Assembly: GCF_014648475.1 (NCBI RefSeq)
Contig: NZ_BMRE01000023.1
Location: forward strand, 60,091 to 124,090
DNA length: 64,000 bases
Direction of reading: 5' to 3'
Origin: Lentzea flava
Lineage (GTDB): Bacteria; Actinomycetota; Actinomycetes; Mycobacteriales; Pseudonocardiaceae
Part shown: piece after piece, positions 24,957 through 32,233 of the stretch
Layout of the letters: every line of letters starts with the position of its first letter
Numbering within the stretch: position 1 is the stretch's first letter
Notes under the pieces: generated by a model
What the model was told of the DNA's origin: nothing
The model's database searches: none
What the model saw: the letters and a program-made list of their open reading frames with translations, nothing else
Made by a program: the position numbers and the translations under genes

Positions 24957-25489
24957 AGCCAGCCGATCGTCGCCACGACGTAGAGCAGCACGGTTCCCGA
25001 CGGGTTGCCCAGGAACGCCATCGGCACCATCAGGAGCACGCCCGTCAGGCCGCTCATCACCGCCAGCCATCCCCCGAGCCTACGCGCGAACACGAAGCAC
25101 GCTCCGACCCAGCCGATCATGGCGAAGACGAACGCCACCGCGTGCAACGCGCCGTGCCACGAGATCGATTCGGGCACCGCGTCCGGCGTTCCGACGGGGA
25201 AGCCGAGAGCCGGATCGGCCGTGAACACGCCGCCGAGGATCATCCCGACGCCCATCAGGCCGATGAGCCGCGCACCCCACTTCGTGTGCCGCGCCATGCC
25301 CGTGGCGGCGACGACGAACAACGCGCCGCTCACGATGAAGTTCGCGATCTGGATCCAGCCGAGCGAGCCCAGGCTGAGCATGCTGAACGGGTGCCGGGAC
25401 AGGTCGAAGCCCTCGCGGGTGAGGGCCTGGGCGTAGCCGACGACGAGGTACAGCGGACCGGCGACGACGCCGCACGCGATGCGGGACAT
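24905..25489 (-). CDS. DUF998 family membrane protein
   Basis: A 194-residue integral membrane protein with about six hydrophobic helices, matching DUF998 in length and pattern (ACGVVAGPLYLVVGYAQALT ... FDLSRHPFSMLSLGSLGWIQ). The ATG at 25489 follows a good GGAGGAAGTC site. The function is unknown; members are often near regulators or lipid genes. It is divergent from the SRPBCC gene, and both promoters lie in a 56-bp interrupted dyad. Confidence 0.8.
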   Translation of the reverse strand: MSRIACGVVAGPLYLVVGYAQALTREGFDLSRHPFSMLSLGSLGWIQIANFIVSGALFVVAATGMARHTKWGARLIGLMGVGMILGGVFTADPALGFPVGTPDAVPESISWHGALHAVAFVFAMIGWVGACFVFARRLGGWLAVMSGLTGVLLMVPMAFLGNPSGTVLLYVVATIGWLWTSIVSLRLNRPAFSN

Positions 25490-25527
25490 GACTTCCTCCA
25501 GTGGTTCGATTGGCGAGAACGGAACCA

Positions 25528-25583
25528 CCGACAACTTTTTTTGTCAAGACTAGTCGTGCTGTCTTGACGGGAGGAGTTGTCGG
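25528..25583. promoter_or_regulatory. 56-bp interrupted dyad over divergent promoters
   Basis: Outer arms CCGACAACT (25528-25536) and AGTTGTCGG (25575-25583) and inner arms GTCAAGAC (25543-25550) and GTCTTGAC (25561-25568) share one centre. TTGACA on the minus strand (-35 for DUF998) and TTGACG on the plus strand (25564-25569, -35 for SRPBCC) lie at the inner arms. It looks like an operator controlling both genes; no regulator gene is adjacent. Confidence 0.65.
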
Positions 25584-25623
25584 AGACAGGATGGGACCAT
25601 CAACGCAGCCAGGAGGAGAGCTG

Positions 25624-26307
25624 ATGGGCCACGAGTTCGAAGGCGTCGACGAGATCGAGGTGCCGGCGTCCGTCGAGGACGTCTGGCAGGCCATCGCGAC
25701 CGGGCCCGGCATCGACTCGTGGTTCATGGGTCGCAACGAGGTCGCGAACGGTCAGGTCAAGATGGCGTTCGGCGAGTACCGGCCGACGCACGAGATCACC
25801 GCGTGGGAACCGCCCCACCACTTCAAGCAGGACAGCGGCAAGGCACCCGACGGCCGGTTCATCGCCTACGAGTTCATGGTCGAGGGCCGTGACCACGGCA
25901 GCACGGTGCTGCGGATGGTCACGAGCGGCTTCCTGCCCGGCGACGACTGGGCCGACGAGTTCGAGGCGATGACGCTGGGTGGCGCGCTGTTCGTCAGCAC
26001 GCTGAGGGAGTACCTGCACCACTTCGCCGGCCGCACCGCCCGGCCGCTCACCGTGTTCGGACCGATGATCAGCGACTGGGACGAGGCCTGGAAGAAGCTC
26101 GACGAGGCGATCGCGGCCACGCTGCCGGGCGCCGTCGAGTACCACCGCAACGCCCACACCCTCGGCCTGCGCACCGACAAGGCCATGTACCGCTTCATGC
26201 GCGGGTTCTCCGGCCCCATGATCGCCACGCACCACGTCTTCGAAGGCGACGAGTCCGAGCAGGACTGGCAGAACTTCCTCGACACCACCCTGGGAGAGCA
26301 GCGATGA
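25624..26307 (+). CDS. SRPBCC/AHSA1-type domain protein
   Basis: A 227-residue START/AHSA1-like protein. The opening VDEIEVPASVEDVWQAIATGPGI is the typical first strand and helix, and WEPPHHFK and STVLRMVTSGF are usual barrel strands. It should form a hydrophobic ligand cavity; the ligand is unknown. The start follows GGAGGAGAGCTG, and a 4-base ATGA overlap links it to the downstream alpha/beta hydrolase. Homologues often pair with ArsR repressors, but none is present here. Confidence 0.83.
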   Translation: MGHEFEGVDEIEVPASVEDVWQAIATGPGIDSWFMGRNEVANGQVKMAFGEYRPTHEITAWEPPHHFKQDSGKAPDGRFIAYEFMVEGRDHGSTVLRMVTSGFLPGDDWADEFEAMTLGGALFVSTLREYLHHFAGRTARPLTVFGPMISDWDEAWKKLDEAIAATLPGAVEYHRNAHTLGLRTDKAMYRFMRGFSGPMIATHHVFEGDESEQDWQNFLDTTLGEQR

Positions 26308-27128
26308 CGCGCTTCACGACCTCCGCGGACGGCACCGGGATCGCCTATTCGGTCACCGGTTCCGGACCCGCGCTGATCCTCGTGGACGGCGCGCTGTGCC
26401 ACCGGATGTTCGGCCCGTCCACGGAGCTCGCGTCCGTGCTGGACAAGAACTTCACCGTCTACACCTACGACCGGCGCGGCCGCGGCGAGACCGGTGACGG
26501 CGCGACGCCGTGGTCGCTCCAGAACGAGATCAACGATCTCGACGCGCTGATCAAGGAGGCCGGCGGCAGCGCGTTCGTGTTCGGTCAGTCCTCCGGCGCG
26601 GTGCTGGCGCTCGACGCCGCGACGAGGCTGCCGTCCATCACCCGGCTCGCGGTCTACGAGCTGCCGATGGTCGTGGACGACACGTACACCCCGCGTCCCG
26701 CCGACATCGTCGAGCAGATGAACGAGATGCTCGCCCGCGGAGACCGTTCCGGCATGCTCTCGACGTTCATGAAGATGGTCGGGGTTCCCGGCTTCGGCCT
26801 CGCGATCATGAAGCTGACCCCGGTGTGGAAGAAGCTGAAGCTGGTCGCCCACACGCTGCCGTGGGACCTGCGCATCCTCGGCGGCGACGGCCGCGGCGAG
26901 CCGTTGCCCGCGGACCGCTGGAAGATCAAGGTGCCGACGCTCGTCATGAACGGCGGCAAGAGCCCCGAGTACCTCCGCAACACGATGAAGAACGCCGCGG
27001 AGGTGCTCGGGGACGTGGAGTACCAGGAGCTGCCGGGTCAGACGCACATGCTCAAGGCGTCGGCGGCGGCGCCGGTGCTGGTGGAGTTCTTCTCGCGGGC
27101 CCAGCGCACCGCGGGTCCCATCGCGTAG
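26304..27128 (+). CDS. Alpha/beta hydrolase
   Basis: A 274-residue alpha/beta hydrolase. The nucleophile elbow is GQSSGA (GxSxG with Ser near residue 95), the oxyanion region is near LVDGALCHRMFG, and the late histidine is in LPGQTHMLKA. It is probably an esterase or a lactonase-like enzyme with a small substrate. It is coupled to the SRPBCC gene. The last 91 bp overlap the 3' end of the MFS gene on the opposite strand. Confidence 0.85.
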   Translation: MTRFTTSADGTGIAYSVTGSGPALILVDGALCHRMFGPSTELASVLDKNFTVYTYDRRGRGETGDGATPWSLQNEINDLDALIKEAGGSAFVFGQSSGAVLALDAATRLPSITRLAVYELPMVVDDTYTPRPADIVEQMNEMLARGDRSGMLSTFMKMVGVPGFGLAIMKLTPVWKKLKLVAHTLPWDLRILGGDGRGEPLPADRWKIKVPTLVMNGGKSPEYLRNTMKNAAEVLGDVEYQELPGQTHMLKASAAAPVLVEFFSRAQRTAGPIA

Positions 27129-28243
27129 CCGGCCACGACGAACAGCCCGCCGACCACGAGCCAGCCGAGCGAGCCCCAGCCGAGCACGACGGTGGTGAGC
27201 AGCGCGGGGCCCACCATGCGGGCGACGGCCGTACCGGTCGCGAAGAAGCCCTGGTACTGGCCCTGCCGGTCGGCGGGCGCGAGGGAGAAGCTGATCTCCC
27301 ACGCGCCGGAGGCGAGCATCATCTCGCCGAGCACCTGCAACGCGGCGGCGGCGACCAGCAACGCCGCTCCATGCCACGCGCCGAGGCTGAACGCCGTCAC
27401 CGCGAACACCGCGCAGGACGCGAGCATGATCAGCCCGGCGTGCCTGACGAGCTTCGAGGCGTCGTCCAACCCGGTGGCGCGCCGGGCGATCCGCACCTGG
27501 AACAGCACGACGGCGCCGGTGTTGAGCACGAGCAGCGCGGCGGCGAGCCACGTCGGCGCCTGCGTCCGCTGCACGATCCACAGCGGAATGATCAGGCTGA
27601 GCAGCGGCATGTAGAGCAGCATCACGGCGTTGATCACGGTGATCAGCGCGTACGGGCGGTCCTTCAACACGTCGAACTTGCCCTTGGCACGGGTCATCAC
27701 GGTCTCCGGCAGCGTGCTCAGGATCGCCGCGGCGACGAGGAAGCTGAGCGCGTCGAGCACGAACACGGCCGTGTAGGCGGCCTCGGTGCCGAGGTGCAAC
27801 GCGAGCCCGCCCATCGCCGCGCCGATCGCGATGCCCGCGTTGGCCGTGGACTGGATCCGCGCACGTGCCCGCGTGCGTTCCTCCTGCGTCGTGAGGCCCG
27901 CGAGGAGGGCCTGCCTGGACGCCTGCAGCCCGCTCTGGAAGCTCGCGTAGAGGCACATGACCACCACGAACGCGGCGAAGTTGCGGGTCAGGAGCAGGAT
28001 TCCGATGCTCGCGGCGGTGGCGGCGGCGAGCACGACGGCGGTGGTGCGCGGACCGAGACGGTCGGCGACGTGGCCGAGTGCGACGCCCGCGACCGCACCG
28101 ACGCCCCACGCGAGGGTGAGCGCGAGCCCGACCCGTGCCGCGCTCAGGCCGACGATCTGGGTGAAGTACAACGCCGAAACGACGAGAAAGCCGCCGTCAC
28201 CGATGGAGTTCGTCAGCTGTGCGTACGCGAGTCGCCTGGTCAT
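27038..28243 (-). CDS. MFS transporter (probable exporter)
   Basis: A 401-residue major facilitator with about 12 membrane helices. The loop 2-3 motif is GHVADRLGPRTTAVV, close to the MFS signature. It is likely a drug or metabolite exporter. TACGGT (28256-28251) ends 7 nt before the ATG, predicting a leaderless transcript. Upstream lie two TTGGCCC/GGGCCAA dyads that look like repressor sites. The C-terminal 91 bp are antisense to the alpha/beta hydrolase gene. Confidence 0.85.
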   Translation of the reverse strand: MTRRLAYAQLTNSIGDGGFLVVSALYFTQIVGLSAARVGLALTLAWGVGAVAGVALGHVADRLGPRTTAVVLAAATAASIGILLLTRNFAAFVVVMCLYASFQSGLQASRQALLAGLTTQEERTRARARIQSTANAGIAIGAAMGGLALHLGTEAAYTAVFVLDALSFLVAAAILSTLPETVMTRAKGKFDVLKDRPYALITVINAVMLLYMPLLSLIIPLWIVQRTQAPTWLAAALLVLNTGAVVLFQVRIARRATGLDDASKLVRHAGLIMLASCAVFAVTAFSLGAWHGAALLVAAAALQVLGEMMLASGAWEISFSLAPADRQGQYQGFFATGTAVARMVGPALLTTVVLGWGSLGWLVVGGLFVVAGYAMGPAVRWAREKNSTSTGAAADALSMCV

Positions 28244-28265
28244 GACTTAGACCGTAGGGCGACGA

Positions 28266-28286
28266 TTGGCCCTAACCTTGGGCCAA
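28266..28286. promoter_or_regulatory. Operator-like dyad 1 upstream of MFS gene
   Basis: TTGGCCC (28266-28272), 7-nt spacer, GGGCCAA (28280-28286): a perfect 7+7 dyad covering the -35 region of the predicted MFS promoter. Confidence 0.55.
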
Positions 28287-28850
28287 GACCACTCTGCTTC
28301 TTTGGGCCAATTTGGCCCCGATCCAGGACACCGCGTAGGCCAGCACGGCGATGATGACCGCGACGAACACGCCGCTCAGGAGCACTTCGCCGTAGCCGTG
28401 CGGGCGCGGGTCGAGGAACGGGTACGGGTACCAGTCCACGATCGGCCCCCTGATCAGTGTGTAGGTGACGTAGGCGAGCGGGAAGGACAGCCAGATCCAC
28501 GCCCTGGTCGTCCGCTCCGGGGCCAGCAGCCACTCCACGACGACCAGGACCGGGACGATGACGTGCAGCACCCAGTTCGCATAAGCCGGTGTCTGCACGT
28601 CAATGCCCCTCAGCAAGAGTGCGTACACGATGCCCGTCGTGGTCATGTAGAGCACGGCCGCGCCCCTGATCTGCGGGGAGACCGGCCGGAACACCCCCAG
28701 CAACGCCACGCACGCCGCGAACACGTTCGACAGCACGGTGAAGTAGCTGAAGTGGTTGACGAACCGGAACCGGTCTCCGAGCGCGACGATCAGGTAGATC
28801 TCCGCCGAAAGAACCAGCAGGAACACGGCCATCCGGAGCAGCTTGATCAC
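28272..28850 (-). CDS. Pr6Pr family membrane protein
   Basis: A 192-residue integral membrane protein with about six helices and the family-type pattern FRFVNHFSYFTVLSNVFAA near residues 28-46 and WYPYPFLDPRPHGYGEV near 141-157. The biochemical function is not known. It lies 1 bp after the stop side of the FAD oxidoreductase region on the same strand, so it may be co-transcribed with the SigJ-type genes. Its last codons overlap an operator-like dyad that probably serves the MFS gene. Confidence 0.75.
   Translation of the reverse strand: MIKLLRMAVFLLVLSAEIYLIVALGDRFRFVNHFSYFTVLSNVFAACVALLGVFRPVSPQIRGAAVLYMTTTGIVYALLLRGIDVQTPAYANWVLHVIVPVLVVVEWLLAPERTTRAWIWLSFPLAYVTYTLIRGPIVDWYPYPFLDPRPHGYGEVLLSGVFVAVIIAVLAYAVSWIGAKLAQRSRVVLAQG
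28304..28318. promoter_or_regulatory. Operator-like dyad 2 upstream of MFS gene
   Basis: GGGCCAA (28304-28310), one T, TTGGCCC (28312-28318). It repeats the half-sites of dyad 1 in the opposite arrangement and lies inside the 3' end of the Pr6Pr gene. Confidence 0.45.
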
Positions 28851-28851
28851 A

Positions 28852-29976
28852 TCAGAATTGAAGCGCGTTTTCGGTGACCGCGCTGACCTCGGCGATGCGA
28901 CGACGACGGGCCGGAAGCATCAGCGTCGGGTGCGAGATGCTCCAGGCCGCACCCTTGCAGATGAACTCCTTGAGGCGGACGGCCGCCTTGCCCGTGAGAG
29001 CGGACGGCTTGGGCCGGTCGTCGGGAGTCACCCACTGCATGACGGCGTCGTTGCGGCCGAGGCTGATGCACTGCCCGTTGTAACCGATCTTGTTCTGCGG
29101 GATCTCGCCGCCCGTCAGCCGTGCGGCGATGGCGTCGGCAGCCAGGTGGGCCGTCGGCACGCCCGAGGCACACGACATGCGCAGCGTCGTGCCGCTCCCG
29201 CCCTTGGCCAGTGCCGCGTCGCCGATGGCGTACACATCCGGGTGCGAGACCGAGCGCATCGTCTCGTCGACGACGATCTGCCCCGACGCGGCGACCTCCA
29301 GGGTCGTGGCCGCGGCGATCGGGTGGACGGCGAACCCGGTGGTCCACACCGTCACGTCAGCCGTCAGCTCACGACCGTCGACGCCCTCGTGCACGGTGAT
29401 GCCGAGCCGGTCGAACGCCTTCCGCAGGTGCTGCCGCGCCTTGTCGCTCAGCCAGTCACCGAGCTCACCGCGGGTGGCGAGCGACACGGCCAGGTCCGGC
29501 CTGGCCTCGGCGATCTCGGTGGCGGCCTCGATGCCGGTCAGGCCACCACCGACGACGAGCACGGTGGCTCCGGCGCCGAGGTCCCGCAGCCGGGACCGCA
29601 GGCGCAGCGCGGACTGCTTTCCGGCGATGTCGCAGGCGTGCTCGGGGACACCGGTGGCCGCACTGCCGAGGGCGTAGACGAGGGTGTCGTAAGCGATGTC
29701 CCCGTCGTCGGTGTGCACGATCTTGCGTTCGGCGTCGACCGCGGCGACCCTCGCGATCCGCACCCGCACGCCGGTGTTCGCGAAGACGTCGGTCAGCCTG
29801 CGCACCTTCAGGTCCTGCCCGGCCGCGAGCTGGTGCAGGCGCACCCGCTCGACGAACTCGGGGTCGGCGTTGACGAGGGTGATCTCGGTGTCGGCCGGGT
29901 GCAGCTTCCTGGCGAGGCGGCCGGCGGCGTTGGCTCCGGCGTATCCGGCTCCGAGAACGACGATGCGGTGCGTCAT
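28852..29976 (-). CDS. NAD(P)/FAD-dependent oxidoreductase (NDH-2-like)
   Basis: A 374-residue two-dinucleotide-fold flavoprotein. The FAD-binding GAGYAGANAAGRLA is at residues 8-21, the NAD(P)-binding VVGGGLTGIEAATEIA near 155-170, and the second FAD motif DVYAIGDAAL near 251-260. It resembles type II NADH dehydrogenases but lacks an obvious C-terminal membrane anchor. The ATG is the start that brings the first GxGxxG to the N-terminus. It is 86 bp downstream of a SigJ-type sigma gene, a common pairing in actinobacteria, so it is probably a SigJ target. Confidence 0.85.
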   Translation of the reverse strand: MTHRIVVLGAGYAGANAAGRLARKLHPADTEITLVNADPEFVERVRLHQLAAGQDLKVRRLTDVFANTGVRVRIARVAAVDAERKIVHTDDGDIAYDTLVYALGSAATGVPEHACDIAGKQSALRLRSRLRDLGAGATVLVVGGGLTGIEAATEIAEARPDLAVSLATRGELGDWLSDKARQHLRKAFDRLGITVHEGVDGRELTADVTVWTTGFAVHPIAAATTLEVAASGQIVVDETMRSVSHPDVYAIGDAALAKGGSGTTLRMSCASGVPTAHLAADAIAARLTGGEIPQNKIGYNGQCISLGRNDAVMQWVTPDDRPKPSALTGKAAVRLKEFICKGAAWSISHPTLMLPARRRRIAEVSAVTENALQF

Positions 29977-30062
29977 GGTTTCACTCCTGTCCGGTCTGGC
30001 TGGTGTCGCTTCCTGAACCGGACAGCGACGCGAAACCTGACAGGAGCCGGCTGTGATCCGGG

Positions 30063-31007
30063 TCACCAGCTTTCGACGAGAGGTTCCCCGCGGTCGATCG
30101 TGGCCCACTGACGCGTGACGCGGTCGAGCTTGGCGGGGTTGGCCAGGGTGTGGACGGCCGTGATGCCCTCGGTGGTGACCTCGAGCGTGACGACGACGGC
30201 GACGCGGTCAGCGGCCACCACCACCAGCGCGGGAACGCCGTTGACGACCTCGGCGAACAACGACGGGCTGCCGCCGATCATGTCCCGCTTGGCGTCGTCG
30301 GGCGTGAGCAACGTGCGCAGGAACCTCGCCACCCGCAGCGAACCGGTGATCGGCTTCGGCAGGCTGATGAACACACCGCCCGCGTCGCCCGCGCTGATCG
30401 CGTCGTCGGCGAGCATCTTCACCAGCGAGTCGGTGTTGCCGCTCAGCGCCGCGGCGAGGAACTCCTCGACGATCTTGCGCGCGCCGGCCGCGTCGACCTC
30501 CACACGGGTGCGGCCGCTCGCGAGGTGCTGCTTGGCACGCCGGTAGACCTGCTGGCAGTTGGCCTCGGTGAGGTCGAGGATCTCGGCGATCTCGCCGTGC
30601 GAGTAGCCGAACGCCTCCCGCAGCACGTACACGACGCGTTCGTTGGCCGAGAGCCGTTCCATCAGGGTGAGCATCGCGATCGAGACCGATTCGCGCTGCT
30701 CGACGGTCTCGGACGGGCCGAGCATGCGGTCACCGGCGAACACCGGTTCCGGCAGCCACTGGCCGACGTAGGTCTCACGCCTGGCCCGTGCGGAGGTCAG
30801 CCGGTTGAGGCAGAGGTTGGTGAGCACCTTCGTGAGCCACGCCTCCGGCACCTCGACGTGGTCGCGGTCGGCCGCCTGCCAGCGCAGGTAGGTGTCCTGC
30901 ACCGCGTCCTCGGCGTCGCTCGCCGACCCGAGCAGCCGGTACGCGATCGCCTCCAGCCGTGGCCTGGACTCTTCGAACACCTCGAGCTCACGTGTGCCGA
31001 CCACCAT
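30063..31007 (-). CDS. SigJ-type RNA polymerase sigma factor with C-terminal SnoaL-like domain
   Basis: A 314-residue ECF41/SigJ-type factor. Region 2 is EAIAYRLLGSASDAEDAVQD (about residues 19-38) and region 4 includes YSHGEIAEILDLTEANCQQV (about 132-151). A roughly 125-residue SnoaL-like domain follows, which in ECF41 factors controls activity and replaces a separate anti-sigma protein. The DNA-dependent target is usually the neighbouring oxidoreductase, here the flavoprotein downstream. ATG 31007 is preferred over TTG 31019. It lies 12 bp after the DUF2000 stop. Confidence 0.88.
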   Translation of the reverse strand: MVVGTRELEVFEESRPRLEAIAYRLLGSASDAEDAVQDTYLRWQAADRDHVEVPEAWLTKVLTNLCLNRLTSARARRETYVGQWLPEPVFAGDRMLGPSETVEQRESVSIAMLTLMERLSANERVVYVLREAFGYSHGEIAEILDLTEANCQQVYRRAKQHLASGRTRVEVDAAGARKIVEEFLAAALSGNTDSLVKMLADDAISAGDAGGVFISLPKPITGSLRVARFLRTLLTPDDAKRDMIGGSPSLFAEVVNGVPALVVVAADRVAVVVTLEVTTEGITAVHTLANPAKLDRVTRQWATIDRGEPLVESW

Positions 31008-31019
31008 GCTTCGAGTCAA

Positions 31020-31418
31020 TCATGGATGCATGCGAGCGCCCTTGAAGATTTTGTCGACGGCGTTCTTCTGGCCGTGCACGGCGATCCCGACCAGGTCGAG
31101 GTCCTGGGTGTGCACCTTGCGGACGGCGGCGCGGTTGTCCTCGTCGTTGCCCGTCGCGAACAGGTCGGCCGTGAAGATCGCCATGGACTGGTTCCGGTTG
31201 AGGGCGCGCTCGTGGGCCTTCCTGAGCAGTTCCTGGTCGCCCTGCAGGACCACCACGGGCTGGCGGAACATCGGCAGGTAGGTGACGTCGTCGGCGTCCA
31301 CGTACGGCTCGCCGCGCAGGTCGGTCGAGAGCCCGCTGACGAGGAAGGCCGTGACGTTCAGCGCCTGCCACCCCGCCAGGTCGTCCCGCAGCAACACAGC
31401 GATCTTGGTGTCGAACAT
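31020..31418 (-). CDS. DUF2000 family protein
   Basis: A 132-residue protein of the DUF2000 family (TKIAVLLRDDLAGWQALNVT start, LDLVGIAVHGQKNAVDKIFK end). Members have a peptidyl-tRNA-hydrolase-2-like fold with unproven function. It is divergent from an AraC regulator 49 bp away, an arrangement typical of this family, and is probably controlled by it. It is also the gene immediately upstream of the SigJ-type factor. Confidence 0.85.
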   Translation of the reverse strand: MFDTKIAVLLRDDLAGWQALNVTAFLVSGLSTDLRGEPYVDADDVTYLPMFRQPVVVLQGDQELLRKAHERALNRNQSMAIFTADLFATGNDEDNRAAVRKVHTQDLDLVGIAVHGQKNAVDKIFKGARMHP

Positions 31419-31467
31419 GGACCCACGATCGCTGCGGCCCCGGGTCCGCGTCTTGTACGTTTCTGAC

Positions 31468-32229
31468 ATGTCGGTCGTGGCTTGGAAGCCGGCGGTGGAA
31501 GGCATCAAGGAGGTCTTCCACGCCTCCTTCACCACGCACGTCTATCCGGTGCACACGCACGACGCGTGGACGTTGATGCTGCTCGACACGGGTGCCGTGC
31601 GGTACGAACTGGACCGCCACGAGCGCGGCGCACTCGTCTCCGGCGTCACGCTGTTGCCGCCGCACGTGCCGCACGACGGCCGGTCCGCCCACCCGGCCGG
31701 CTTCCACAAACGCGTGCTGTACCTGGACGGCTCGGTGCTGCCAGAGGAGCTGATCGGCAAGGCCGTCGACACCCCGATGCTGGTCGATCCGCTGCTGCGG
31801 CAGCGGGTGCACCAGCTGCACCTGGCGCTGGACGACCCGTTCGAGGCGTCCAGCCGGCTGGCGTTGATCACCGAACGGCTCACGCACCACTTCGCGGGCA
31901 CCTCGCCCGTCGTCCACGCGGATCCGACGCTGGCCGACCGGTTGCGGCAGCTGCTGGACGCGTCGCTGCCTTCGGGGATCTCGCTCGCGGAGGCGTCCGA
32001 GCGGTTGCAGACCAGTCCGACGCACCTCGTGCGGGCGTTCAGCAGACGGTTCGGGCTGCCACCGCACCGGTATCTGACCGGACGCCGCGTGGATCTCGCG
32101 CGCGGCTACCTGGTGGAGGGCCGCTCGGCGGCGGAGGCTGCCGTGCTGGCCGGTTTTCACGACCAGTCCCACCTCACCCGCCACTTTCGCCGTGTCCTGG
32201 GTACGAGTCCCGGCCGGTTCGTACGCTGA
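31468..32229 (+). CDS. AraC family transcriptional regulator
   Basis: A 253-residue AraC regulator. An N-terminal cupin-like sensing domain (HTHDAWTLMLLDTGAVRYEL; LPPHVPHDG) is followed by two C-terminal helix-turn-helix units (GISLAEASERLQTSPTHLVR and AAEAAVLAGFHDQSHLTRHF). The ATG lies 6 nt after TACGTT (31456-31461), suggesting a leaderless transcript. It probably activates or represses the divergent DUF2000 gene. The stop is 4 bp before the GTG of an AfsR-type regulator. Confidence 0.88.
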   Translation: MSVVAWKPAVEGIKEVFHASFTTHVYPVHTHDAWTLMLLDTGAVRYELDRHERGALVSGVTLLPPHVPHDGRSAHPAGFHKRVLYLDGSVLPEELIGKAVDTPMLVDPLLRQRVHQLHLALDDPFEASSRLALITERLTHHFAGTSPVVHADPTLADRLRQLLDASLPSGISLAEASERLQTSPTHLVRAFSRRFGLPPHRYLTGRRVDLARGYLVEGRSAAEAAVLAGFHDQSHLTRHFRRVLGTSPGRFVR

Positions 32230-32233
32230 CACC

